A stretch of DNA of 64,000 nt from Cladocopium goreaui (Eukaryota > Sar > Dinophyceae > Suessiales > Symbiodiniaceae), in contig CAMXCT020002646.1 in NCBI GenBank assembly GCA_947184155.2, positions 345,558-409,557 of the forward strand, written 5' to 3'. Below, piece after piece: positions 50,813 through 61,299 of the stretch. The translations under genes were made by a program, and so were the position numbers. The notes under the pieces are model-generated. The model had not been told where the DNA came from, ran no database searches, and saw only the letters and a list, made by a program, of their open reading frames with translations. How positions within the stretch are numbered: position 1 is the stretch's first letter; each line of letters starts with the position of its first letter.

Positions 50813-52110
50813 GATAGGATGATAGGATGATAGGATGGGGAGATCCATCCAACAAATTGTGATAACTATATGATAAATAACATATTTTAACATGACTTAA
50901 CTGTCACTAACATTCACAATCGAACGAACGAACGAACTAAGGGATCTGTAGAAGCATCAAAACTGATAATTTAACTATGGGAAAAATTGAGTATTTGATG
51001 GGAACCAAGCAACTTGATATGATATTTGGGACTGTTCAAAAAAACCGGGCCTACCAATCACAAATATGAAGGGCAGTGTTTATAAAAACCCATTATTCTA
51101 ATATGCAAAAAGGATACTTAAATATGATGAGATATGTCAACCATGTGAAAAGCAGTCAAAAATCAGCTATGGTGAACTCACAGCGCAGAAATGATCCAAT
51201 GAATTGCTTGACGTTGAAACATGGCCAATCAGCCAGATACCCTGCAAAAAGTTATACACTCTTAGCGAGTGAACGTAGATAATCCCATTGATACCAAAAG
51301 ACTAGTTAGGATTAAGGTACCCAAGATTGAGCTAGGAAAGCGGCCACCAGACATTTTCTGTTAGCTCAATGGACCCTACCCTTGGAAGATTTCCAGTGGA
51401 ACAATTTTGGAAGGTGAAAAGTCCCTGGCAAGAAATCCAACATGTTGAACAAAAAGTGCTGAACACATGAGATTTCTCATGTTGGCAAAAACATGAGAAA
51501 ACAAAATACATCAAAATACCATTTGGCTTTGAGCAGAACTTAGATGATCTTAGATGCATCATTTGTGAATCAAGTGAATCTTAGGTGCGTTGAAACTTCC
51601 GTTTCCAAATTTTCATGGCCATCAACCATGGCCAGAAAAAACATCCAGTCTCCCCAGCAAAATATGTCATCCGGAACATGGAGACAGAGCCTTGTGACAA
51701 GCCCAACGAAACAAAGCCACAGCATTTTGTTGATCAAATATCGCAGCGGGTCTCCCCTTTTTATTTTCATGGTTGGTTTCTACGATCATGGAAACTCACC
51801 TCGTAGCTAGAAGGGGAATATGGAGTTTAACCATAGCTCTGTTGACAGCTCCCTGAATTCAAAATCGAGTAATATAGGTTTTATTCATCCCCAATGAACC
51901 AATCCTCATTCATATCAATTCATATCATTGACTTATTGTCAGTCACTATTTATCTATATATATATATTTATCTCCATTAACCCTCATCTGTGAATGCATA
52001 CTTCCCATTCGTGGTTCTTTACTTCTGATACGATATTCCCATATCAATCCATATCCTTACAGAATCATGCCCTACAACGGTTAAATCCCCATTGATCCCT
52101 ATTTGTTCCC
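50813..52110. other. No gene recognised; one dispersed repeat
   Basis: Starts with a GATAGGATGATAGGATGATAG tandem. Apart from the repeat at 51221-51337 the region holds short open frames on both strands without support. Confidence 0.4.
51221..51337. repeat. Dispersed repeat, copy 2
   Basis: Matches 11796-11916: GGCCAATCAGCCAGATACCC, AATCCCATTGATACCAAAAG and GATTGAGCTAGG in the same order. Confidence 0.75.
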
Positions 52111-52115
52111 CATTG

Positions 52116-52340
52116 ATCTGGGTAAATTATCATATTTCACTAACCTGAATTAAGGCCCATGAAAGGGGATGATTTCCAATATACCCTCTGGTGAACTAAC
52201 ATAGCAATGGAAAATCACCATTTTTAATGGGAAATTCCACTATAAATGGCCATTTTCAATTGCTATGTTAGTTCACCAGAGGGTATTAACTTATATAACT
52301 ATGATTTCCAGGGCTCGGTCGTGATCTAATTTACCCAGAT
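52116..52340. repeat. Family 5 element interrupted by a family 1 element
   Basis: ATCTGGGTAAATTATCATAT at the left and TCTAATTTACCCAGAT at the right belong to one family 5 copy. A complete family 1 element (52182-52285) sits inside it, dating family 1 activity as later. Confidence 0.85.
52182..52285. repeat. Family 1 element nested in family 5
   Basis: TACCCTCTGGTGAACTAACA and TGTTAGTTCACCAGAGGGTA are perfect mirror termini, including a shared GTGAAC/GTTCAC change from the consensus. Flanks read ATA|TACCC and GGGTA|TTA. Confidence 0.9.
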
Positions 52341-52505
52341 TGATCCCACTGATCCCCCGCAGATCCCCCGCAGCTCCTCGCTGCGATCCCACCATTGATA
52401 CTGCCACATGGCGCCAGGTAAACGCCGATCGGGCACAGAGAACCTGGTGACATCTGGTGACGCTCGGTGCTGTTTGATCGAAAAATGGATTAATATGATT
52501 AAGAT

Positions 52506-52547
52506 AGGTCAACAAATGTCAACAAATGTCAACAAATGTCAACAACG
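52506..52547. repeat. Decamer tandem TCAACAAATG
   Basis: About four copies of GTCAACAAAT. Confidence 0.85.
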
Positions 52548-52994
52548 ATCTTGGAATTGGGACTTAACTTCTGTTTGAAATTTGGAGATCTTTTTGGGTG
52601 GCAATTGGATTTGACAACGATCTTTGAAATTTGGAATTGGGACTTATCTTTCAAGAACTTTTATAACATGTTCTTGGCAACGTGGAAGACTATGCTGGAC
52701 TTGGATCAATTTGGTTTATCATTTCAGCAGTACGTAGCTCCGGCTGAGGCTCCGTGCTCTGTGAGACTCGCACAGTGCATAAAGCCCAGCGTTGTGGGTT
52801 TCTGCACAGGGAGAACAGTTGTGCCGTTGTGCTGTTGTCACGCCAGAAAATCCAGCGGAAGTGTGAATTAAAATGTATCATAAATATTGTGTATATATAT
52901 ATCATAAATATTATATATAATATATATTATCTGATTGTATATGATTATATATGGTTTCCTCTCAAAAACTTGCCGTGTTCCCCATGGTCCCCAT

Positions 52995-53085
52995 ATGCCC
53001 CGCACCAGATCACACCCGTCACACCTGGCCGTGCTCATTGCTCAGCCGTTCCACAAGCTCACGACGTCGTTCTGTCACCTCAGTC
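52995..53085 (-). CDS. Possible exon, unknown protein
   Basis: The minus-strand frame DASTEVTERRRELVERLSNE, then HGQ, ending at GGCCAG|GTGTGA. A charged helical segment, GC-richer than its surroundings; the family is unknown. Confidence 0.35.
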
Positions 53086-53156
53086 GAAGCATCTGTTGGT
53101 CAATTTGTTGTGCCACAGAATATTTCAAAGTGTGTTCCATGAATACAAGACCAAGA

Positions 53157-53264
53157 TACCCTCTGGTAAACTAACATAACTATGGAAAATCACCATTTTT
53201 AATTGGAAAATCCACTATAAATCACCATTTTCAATAGCAAACTGTTAGTCATTCCCAGAGGGTA
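53157..53264. repeat. Family 1 inverted-repeat element
   Basis: TACCCTCTGGTAAACTAACA ... AACTGTTAGTCATTCCCAGAGGGTA. Confidence 0.85.
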
Positions 53265-53301
53265 ATACTTTTGGCTATGTGACATGTGGGTCAAAACTTT
53301 G

Positions 53302-53345
53302 GTTCACCAGGATTGTTCACCAGGATTGTTCACCAGGATTCTTCA
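53302..53345. repeat. 14-bp tandem TTCACCAGGATTGT
   Basis: Three consecutive copies. Confidence 0.85.
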
Positions 53346-53558
53346 GGATGTTCATCCCACGTCAGACTTGACGGAAACCGGTGGGCTCCAGTGGCTCCAG
53401 ACACTGTGATTCTGCTCTTCGTGCTGGAAAGGATGCACCTGCCATGCTGACCCAGTCATGTGCCACGTGCCAGTCATCTGCCTTCTGCCAGCCAGAAATG
53501 GTCTCAGAGATTGTTGGCGTTGAAACTATGTTGAAACAAAAATCATAAGACCTTTGGT

Positions 53559-53660
53559 TACCCTCTGGTAAACATACAAAAAACTATGGAAAATCACCAT
53601 GCTATCAATGGGTAAATCAACTATAAATGGGCCATTTTCAACAGCAAACTGTTAGTTTAT
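53559..53660. repeat. Family 1 element, right end lost
   Basis: TACCCTCTGGTAAACATAC ... GCCATTTTCAACAGCAAACTG without the CCAGAGGG end. Confidence 0.75.
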
Positions 53661-54382
53661 TTGTGTCAGACTTGGAGGTTGACCTCGAAGTCAGAGATTT
53701 GAACAAACCGGCTCCACCGGCTCAACCGGCCCAACCTCATCAGGAAAGCGGCCTGGCAAAATGTGTCAAGTCTGTGGATCAGACCGGGGCCCCTGGTGAA
53801 CATGAAAACAGCTGCTATGTGGCTTCATCCATAAAGAATATGGTATAGCTAACTTGGTGCGTCCCCATAAACATACCTTGACCCTCAGTTGATCCATCAT
53901 AAGTTGAAAAAAAGATCAACAAAAGGGCTAGAATATAAGCTGAGCAAACTGAGAGTCTAGATATTTCAACAGAAGTGACTGGAACTCATACTTCCTCCGC
54001 ACGATTTGTTTTGATGTTCTCATTCGGATGTAGCCGCAGTCTTGAGGCCACCCTAGGAATTGCTGCGGAGGTATGGTGATACATGCCACCATGAGAATCC
54101 CTATGAATGCATTGATGACCATTCCCCAAGATGAACCATGAGCAATTTCCATCAATTTCCCCAAGTTTCGACCATGGCCCGCTGGCCATGCTGGCCATGA
54201 GTGCGTCTCGCCGCGTCTCGCACCTTCTTTTGAGTCGCTCCTCTGTTTGGGGGTGATGCCATCGTCAGTTTGATGAAGCCAACCATGAACCTAAGCAGCA
54301 AAGCAGTGCAACAGCTTTCACTTTGGTGGTCTTGCAGAGAGGCAACCACGGAATCACCAGGGCATTAGTAGGGACAGTAGGG

Positions 54383-54490
54383 ACTCTGCCATGATCTCAT
54401 CAGCGGAAGCTCGCTGTAGTTCATCTTTATGCAGCATGATGCTGATGAAGTCTTGGCAAAGAGGCTCTAACCTGGTGAAGGCCAGGCAGA
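54383..54490 (-). CDS. Protein kinase exon, C-lobe end
   Basis: The minus-strand frame EPLCQDFISIMLHKDELQRA, then SADEIMAES matches kinase subdomain XI, where the pattern is D-[FL]-I-x-x-M-L-x-x-D-x-x-x-R-x-[ST]-A-x-E, including the invariant Arg. It follows, in order and strand, the kinase exons at 55550-55628 and 55795-55860. The interval between is occupied by four family 1 elements. The short stretch expected between subdomains X and XI was not found. Confidence 0.7.
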
Positions 54491-54596
54491 ATCCCACTGA
54501 AGCGGCTGTTTTTAACGGACAAGTTCTCCCACTTTTTGGACCCCAAATGCTGAAAAACTCATGGCGAAAAATGAGGTTTTAAATAGTTTTAAAGTA

Positions 54597-54690
54597 TCCC
54601 CTGGTAAATTAACATAGACCCTGAAAATCACCATGTTTTAATGGAAACTAGTCTTCCACCCCCTATCTGCCAGGGTCTATGTTAATTGTT
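54597..54690. repeat. Family 1 element (variant)
   Basis: ATCCCCTGGTAAATTAACAT ... AGGGTCTATGTTAATT; the interior matches 26079-26189 in inverted form. Confidence 0.65.
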
Positions 54691-54726
54691 GCGGCTTTCC
54701 CACAGTTTTCAGACGATCCTGGACTT

Positions 54727-54812
54727 ACCCTCCGGTGATTTAACATGGCGCCATGGAAATTGCTCGGATTTTACCCATGAAAAAATGATGATGTTCCATA
54801 GCAAACTGCTAC
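54727..54812. repeat. Family 1 element, right end lost
   Basis: TACCCTCCGGTGATTTAACA ... GTTCCATAGCAAACTGC. Confidence 0.65.
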
Positions 54813-54865
54813 CATCCCAGGGCCCAAGGCTGGCAGAAGGCCCGTGCGACTGATATGACTTTGAA

Positions 54866-54978
54866 TACCCGGCCTGGTAAACGTTTACATAACTGTGGAA
54901 AATCACCATGTTCAATGGGTAAATCCACTATAAATGGGCCATTTTCAATAGCAAACTGTAACAAATTACCAGAGGGTA
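54866..54978. repeat. Family 1 inverted-repeat element (mixed ends)
   Basis: Left end of the CCGGCC type (TACCCGGCCTGGTAAACG), right end of the standard type (AAATTACCAGAGGGTA). Confidence 0.8.
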
Positions 54979-55418
54979 GAGCTACCCCATGTGCCTCTTA
55001 GGGAACTTGGGCTCCTTCGTCTTGATGCAATTCTCATCCTGACGCCAAAGTGAACAGAAGGTCAGAAGCGAGGAGCCAAAAGCCGTGTGGCCAACCCAAT
55101 CAGAAGAAGAATGATGATGAAAATGATAATCATAATGAATTATATAAGTATATGACGTGCTTTTACTATCAGAAATCATGTACCATCTCCATTTTTACCA
55201 GAAATTGGTGATATTGACTCTCTCCAATTAAAGGTTTTGTGGCATTGGCTTCACCAAGGAAATTCAAGGAAATCTCACACACACGTCTGCAAACTTGTGG
55301 TGCAACAAGGGCACTGCCTGTGTACGTCATATGCGCATCATAAATTCTGGGTACACAAAGCATGTTCAGAGACGCCAACATCATCTTGTTGGCTATACAG
55401 TATATCATAAATCAGCAT

Positions 55419-55533
55419 TACCATCTGGTTATCTAACAGTTTGCCATGGAAAGATTCACCATGCTATTAATAGGTAAACCATCTATTTCTATGGGTCATT
55501 TTCCATGGCAAACTGTTAAATAACTAGAGGGTA
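55419..55533. repeat. Family 1 element next to a kinase exon
   Basis: TACCATCTGGTTATCTAACAG ... CTGTTAAATAACTAGAGGGTA. It lies 16 bp from the end of the kinase exon at 55550, inside the inferred intron. Confidence 0.85.
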
Positions 55534-55549
55534 GATCCCAAGAAATCAC

Positions 55550-55628
55550 GTTGATGACTGCGATCCTTGAACGGAAATCGCCCATCCAACAGGCCGTACA
55601 TGATGATGCCCAGGGCCCAAATGTCAAC
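55550..55628 (-). CDS. Protein kinase exon, subdomains IX-X
   Basis: The minus-strand frame VDIWALGIIMYGLLDGRFPF, then KDRSHQ. D-I-W-A-L-G is the invariant subdomain IX motif of eukaryotic protein kinases, and the sequence follows directly on YGLKAK of the preceding exon. Acceptor CTTGGAG|GTTGAC; possible donor CATCAAC|GTGATT. Probably a serine/threonine kinase of the CaMK-like type; subfamily undetermined. Confidence 0.8.
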
Positions 55629-55794
55629 CTCCAAGTTTCGCAGCATCAAATCGCACCACATTCCGAAGATCCCAATGCTTAAAACAAGAAACTGGAAAAA
55701 ATATGGAAAAGTCTAGAATTAAGTTGCAATCTTAGTATTTCTCATTGCCTCTGATTGCAAGCTTTGTTGGCCTATGTTGGCCTGCATGGCACAA

Positions 55795-55860
55795 CTTGGC
55801 CTTAAGGCCATAGTCCTTCGCAAAAATCTCCGGCGCCCAGAAAATCCTGCGGCCCCGAAG
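55795..55860 (-). CDS. Protein kinase exon, APE motif
   Basis: The minus-strand frame LRGRRIFWAPEIFAKDYGLK carries the APE motif at the end of the activation segment, with the expected Y-x-x-K six residues on. Upstream an in-frame TGA at about 55880 and possible acceptors limit the exon. The catalytic loop (HRD) and DFG exons were not found upstream to 56.1 kb. Confidence 0.75.
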
Positions 55861-56472
55861 TTCGTCATTCCCAGTTCATGGACGATCAACGCAAGCAGGA
55901 AACAAAAATCGCCTTCTGAAACCAGGGTTTCCCAAATGTGAAATCCCATGAAATCCCATGAAATCAACTAATCATCTGCCAAGTAGACTTTCCTGATGGT
56001 TGAAGCCGAAAAATGATGCTTAAATCTCATTCAAGTCCCAATATTGCCGATATTGGATGGTATGCTCCTTAAAAAAAACATCAACCAACTACATCAAAAA
56101 TGATGGTCGTAAATCATCTACCCATCATTTATCAACTACATCCATTTGATTGCTATAGCCATGTTTACATCATGGTTATATCCATCTTGTATCCCGATGA
56201 AATAGGCGCCGTATCCCGTTTTCAAAGCCAAAAAAACACCATGATGGTTGATACATCTCCAATATATTCCATATGATATTCTTAAGATCCTTATCCCGAA
56301 ATATTTGTTGGTTAACCAACCATGGCCTCAATTTCCATGAACCCTGTCATGAATTTAAACATATTTAAACCTGCTATCCCCAGCTAGTTGAAGCCCTGTA
56401 AATCTCGAAATTTTGTATCCTCAAAAAAACATTCACTGTCATTGACCATCTGTTTTTCCGTGAACCCATGGG

Positions 56473-56600
56473 ATCTGGGTAAATTATAATATTTCACCAA
56501 CCTGAATCTTGCGGCCATAAAAGGGGATGATTTCCCGCAATCTAACCATGATTCCAGGGCTCGGTGAACAGGGCTCGGTCGTGATGAAATTTACCCAGAT
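56473..56600. repeat. Family 5 inverted-repeat element, intact
   Basis: ATCTGGGTAAATTATAATAT ... GATGAAATTTACCCAGAT, with the AACCATGATTCCAGGGCTCG internal block. Ends read GG|GTAAAT and TTTACCCAG|AT. Confidence 0.9.
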
Positions 56601-56869
56601 GGATTGTATCCTCAAAAAAACATTCACTGTCATTGACCATATGTTTTTCCATGTGTGTTTCCATGAAACCATGGATGTCTCCATGAAAAATCCCATGGGA
56701 ATCTTCCCATCGAAAAAAAGACCGTCCTGGTGCCGACCTCGGAGCTCAAGCGACGACCGTCGCGCAGCAGCTCCGCTGTACCTGGGTAACACCCTGGGGC
56801 CCTGGGAGATGTTGGAAAACCATAGGAAAACCATAGGAAAATGGTGGTTTAATGGGATTTAATGGGATT

Positions 56870-56984
56870 TACCATCTGGTTATTTAACAGTTCGCCATGG
56901 AAAGATCCACCATGCTATTAATAGGTAAAGCATCTATTTCTATGGGCCATGGCTTCCATGGCTATGTTAAATAACCAGAGGGTA
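56870..56984. repeat. Family 1 inverted-repeat element
   Basis: TACCATCTGGTTATTTAACAG ... GCTATGTTAAATAACCAGAGGGTA. Confidence 0.85.
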
Positions 56985-59090
56985 CATAAAACAGGGGGAA
57001 ACTAAAAATGAAACTTTTCGGGTATCCAATTTGATCTTGGGAAAATCCCGATGCGCCGATTTGGGGTGTAGCCTAGTTGGAGCATCACCCCACTTCGCAA
57101 GTGGTCAATAACCCTGGTAGTTACTAACCAGTTTCTAACCAGTTTCTAAATGGGCTGATCCTCCAAGTATTCATCGGATTTCATCGGACAAATCCAAGAC
57201 TGGCACTGGCAGAACTTTTTCGGAGCGTCTCTTAAGCTCTACAGAAGGTGACGCTGAATGGACCTCTTTAAGGTGGGCCTGGAGCGCCCGGCCCGGCTTG
57301 CGCCCATGCCAAGTACATGGGCTGCGCTTGCATTAACGCAAAACGAGCCACAGCCTCGTGGCTGACTTGTGTCATATCTTTAAAGCAAAAGAGAAATGAT
57401 CCAATGATTTCCAATGAATTCGTAACTTGCATCTTTCTGATGACGAAAAGCTGGCGTGTAGAGAAGGAGTCAGATGGCGGATTGTATTTCCAGTGAATCA
57501 CCAGGCTACGGAGGCCGTGTCCTTGAGAAAATTCGTCACAGGCCCTGCTTTTCCATGGCGGCACTTGACCGCTGCTGTTGGCAGGTGGCCACTGTACAGA
57601 TCCACGAGCCGCGGCAGAGTTGGTTCACTTGGGATGCCATTTCCGTATATTTAAGGCTTTGTGATCCTTATGGGTTGGAAAGTTGGAGACTCCAAATGGT
57701 CATCCTTATGCGTGAAAAAAAATCTGGAGATTTCTGGAATTTGGAACTTCCAAATTCTCTTCGATAACCCTGAAACATGGCGAATCCTAGATACCCTGCA
57801 ACAACGTTCAGACGTGGTTGGGCATCCCTGGGTATGTTATGTCCCTATGAATCACAAGTATTTCCTGCCACAATATCACCCAGTGGCCTCTACCCAACCA
57901 GTTTTTCAAAAAAAAAAACGGACCTTTTGGACACTGGCTCTGGCAGTGTCCTCTAGACACCTGTCTGTATCCAATATTCCATGGTCTCCATCTTGGTGCA
58001 TCTCCGATGGTCTCCGAGACTCAAATGACCCATGATCCAACACTGCAGGCAGCTTCCCCTCGTCTGACGTGGGGTCGGACTCTCTCTAAGATGTTTGGCC
58101 CATCTCAACCGCTTCCGCCTATGGGCTTTGATTAAGGTCGGCGAAGTTGTTGTTTTTTGTTCAATCATCGTAACTAGTTTGGGCTTGAATCTAATCAATT
58201 TTTAAAATGATCAATGATCAATAATCTAGTGTTCAATAATCAATTATCAATGATCTAGATGCCAGGTTAACATTTGGGTTTACCCCCAAATTGGACGGCT
58301 TGATGGTAAAATCATGTAAAATCACGACTCATGACCTCGCCCCAAATTGGATAGTTTGACAAGCAAAAAAATTGTCCAAATGGGCCGCTTCCAGGATTGA
58401 AAGTTTGAGATGTTCAGCCCATCTTCAAATCGTGTTGAGTGATTTTGACCGTTGAATTTTCGCTATCCCCGAAACTCGTTTCTGGGTGATGGTTTCAATC
58501 ACTTCCAAAACTACATCGCTGTTTGGTAAAGGCTGTTTTCAAACAGTGTGCCTGGTCCTGCTCGCTTCTGATTGGTACACAACCACTATTTCAAACAAAA
58601 TGAAACCACCAAACCACTATTTACCAGAAAACCAAACCACATTTTCGCCCAGGGCTTGGTAAATGTCCCAAGCTTCGGGGATTTTTTTTATCATCACCTG
58701 AAAACATATCTGGAGATGATATGATGATCTCCCCTTTTTCTGTTGGGTGATGTGAAAAAACAGTTGATATAACATGATATAACTATAGTTATACAACACC
58801 ACAACACTGGTATTACATCTAATATCCGGAATCCCAGTTATATCAAGTTATATCCCTTTTTTCCTCATGAATTGTTTCCCAGTTCCCATTTTCCCGTATT
58901 CGTTCCAAGTTATATCCTATGTTTCCCTATGTTTTCCTATGTTTTCCCTATGTTTTCCCACATCTTTTCCCAGTTTCCATGGTCTCCCCATCTTTCGCCT
59001 GGTGAGTCCCTGGCGTTCCGAAGTGATGTTCGATGAGCCGTTGCTGCTCCACGTAGTTCTTGTGCGGGGCCGTAGCCTTGGAGAAAAAGA
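56985..59090. other. No gene resolved
   Basis: GC-richer patches at 57260-57360 and 57470-57640 have open frames on both strands without a recognisable domain. 58200-58260 is a TCAATAATCA low-complexity tract, and 58905-58960 a TATGTTTTCCC tandem. Confidence 0.35.
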
Positions 59091-59097
59091 TATGGGG

Positions 59098-59195
59098 GTG
59101 GGTCAAAACCTATTATCAATTCTAATGGGATGAACATCCATTTTAACCCAGCTATTTTGGGGTTCACTAGGTGCCAGGGTTTTGACCAATAGCCA
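59098..59195. repeat. Family 6 inverted-repeat element
   Basis: GGGTCAAAACCTATTATCAA ... GATGAACATCCATTTTAACC ... GGTTCACTAGGTGCCAGGGTTTTGACC. The ends GGTCAAAACC and GGTTTTGACC are mirrored. Confidence 0.7.
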
Positions 59196-59240
59196 TATTG
59201 GAGTTGCTTTTTGGGGGCTTCAATTTTAAAAGATCTTCCG

Positions 59241-59392
59241 TACAGGATGGTGCCCCCCAGTGATGTTTGTGGGTTTATAAACCCCATTAACTATAGTTAA
59301 TTATAGTTATATCTGCCATAAACCATAGTGAAATGGGACTTATTTGCACCAACTTAGCTAACTATGGGGCACCACCTTGTATAGATTCACCT
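59241..59392. repeat. Family 3 inverted-repeat element, full copy
   Basis: TACAGGATGGTGCCCCCCAG at the left and ATGGGGCACCACCTTGTATA at the right, with the mirrored GGTTTATAAACC and ACCATAG cores. Confidence 0.85.
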
Positions 59393-60370
59393 GTGGATTC
59401 CCCTTTGGGAAAATAAGAAATCACCCTAAACAAAACCAGCTATTAGCAGAACCCCAGTTCTTTCAATCCGTCTTTTTCGGCGTTTCGTGGGGGTTGCTTA
59501 AGTCAGGGGATCCACGTCGCCATAGTTGGTTCAATAGCAAGTCATGGCCCACCTGAATCATGTGGGGTCCCTCCATTTTTGGAAACTTCCAGATGACTAG
59601 GTTGTGAATAAAATATAGAACATATATAAGCATAATATATATATATTGCTATGGGTGTCTTGCTATATACCAGGGGGTGGTAATGTTACATGTTCCTATA
59701 ATTATGTGTAGTGGTAAATATACATATACAGATACAGATACATGTATATATATATATATACTAATTCAGATGTATTAAGTATGTTTATATTTGGGGGGGA
59801 CCAAAAAAGGTGTACAGCACCTATAGAGCCATAGCATGGCCCATTTTCTTGGCCAGGTGACATCACCTTCGATGAAGACCAGCAAGGGATGCTTGAACTG
59901 CTTGGGCATATCCTCAACGATCGCTCATGGATTGAGAATAGCTTGATATATACCCATTTAATCCTATTCAAAAATCCATACTGGATGTCAAAATCCATAA
60001 TGCACTCATCATTCATTGGATTGGTTTATGGGGAAATGTTCCAGGAAAACCTATATCTATCTATATTTTTCATGGGGAAAATGCAAATGTTTCAACTTCC
60101 TCAACATGTATACAACTACAAAATGCAAATGATATTTTATGTTGGATGCTTCAACTAACTCAACATATACAACTACAAAATACAAACGAGGAGTTTAAAT
60201 GAAACAACTACAAAATGAATGCAGCTACAAAAAGCTTGGCCCAACTCCACTTTTTTGTACAAAACGACCCCTGGCTGGAAATCTGTACTGTAGCCCAAGT
60301 CCTCCCCTTTATGTAGCTGTTGATCCCGGATCTATATCTTTCATTGGGAAAACCCATGGGTTTCCTTCTC
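59393..60370. other. No gene recognised
   Basis: AT-rich, with TATATA tracts at 59630 and 59745 and several AACTACAAAATGCAAA direct repetitions at 60110-60230. Confidence 0.45.
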
Positions 60371-60372
60371 AT

Positions 60373-60480
60373 TACCCTCTGGTACTTCAACATAGCGATC
60401 GAAAATGGCCATTGAGTTCGTTGATTTAGCTATAAAAAATGCTGGTTTTCCATAGCTATGTAAACGTTTACCAGAGGCTA
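60373..60480. repeat. Family 1 inverted-repeat element
   Basis: TACCCTCTGGTACTTCAACA ... GTAAACGTTTACCAGAGGCTA. Confidence 0.8.
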
Positions 60481-60583
60481 CTCAGACCAGCATCAGTGGA
60501 GACGAGATAGTACTTCACTGCAGCCATTGTGGGCACAGCCTGGAATCGGAGATCTCGTAAGCAGTGCAAAGATGCGGCTTTCA

Positions 60584-60685
60584 CCTGGTTGGTGGTTTTA
60601 ACCATCTTGAAAAATATGAAAGTCAATGGGAAGGATCCCAATATATATTATGGAAAAAGTAAAAATGATCCAAACCACCAACCAG
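60584..60685. repeat. Family 4 inverted-repeat element
   Basis: CTGGTTGGTGGTTTTAACCA ... GATCCAAACCACCAACCAG. Confidence 0.85.
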
Positions 60686-60809
60686 ATTCACATGTCCAAA
60701 ATTTCAGAGGAGACTTTGAATGCATAAAGTGTATTAGAGTTTGTCTGAAAAAAGGGTACTGCACTACCGGACCCCAAATCTTGATGGTTGATTTTCTACT
60801 GTTCCTTGT

Positions 60810-60985
60810 CAAAATGGCGATTTCAGAGGTGTACCCAGCTATACACCCCATATTGCAATACATCCCATTGTTGGACAAGCCCACGACGACATCTGAGCTG
60901 ATCAAAAGCCACCAAAATCTGCTGTCCCAAGCTGCTAGGAACATGCCCGTGACTCCCAACAAGGCAGAGAACAGCATGATCAAGG
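60810..60985 (-). CDS. Possible exon of a membrane protein
   Basis: The minus-strand frame IMLFSALLGVTGMFLAAWDS, then RFWWLLISSDVVVGLSNNGM and YCNMGCIAGY has two hydrophobic stretches of transmembrane length. A second minus frame and one plus frame are also open. It may belong with the hydrophobic frame at 61105-61250. No transporter family can be named. Confidence 0.35.
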
Positions 60986-61104
60986 CCTCGGAAGAAACTC
61001 AGCAAATGACCAAATGACCTCTGAAAATTGGGAAAATCTCTTCATTCTTCATGGAAAATGGGATGACTTTCTTAAATTTTGGCCAAATCTATTGGAAATG
61101 ATGC

Positions 61105-61250
61105 TGGATGAATGTGTCTCCAGGTGTCCCAGCTATGATGACCACTGGATGCATGCGCATGAACTGGCCGCCAAGGCTGGCATACATCTGCACCTCGACC
61201 ACATTGCCTCAGTCGGCCAGTCGGCCAAGGATGGCGCCAAGGATGGCTGC
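61105..61250 (-). CDS. Possible exon of a membrane protein
   Basis: The minus-strand frame GNVVEVQMYASLGGQFMRMH, then PVVIIAGTPGDTF, with a stop just upstream (LAD-stop-GNVV) after FAAILGAILGRLAD. Short GGCCAGTCGGCCAAGGATGG repeats make overlapping frames open, so the call is weak. Confidence 0.25.
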
Positions 61251-61299
61251 GAATGGCTGCGAAACGAGCGAAACGAATGAAATGCTGACATTTCTGGTT

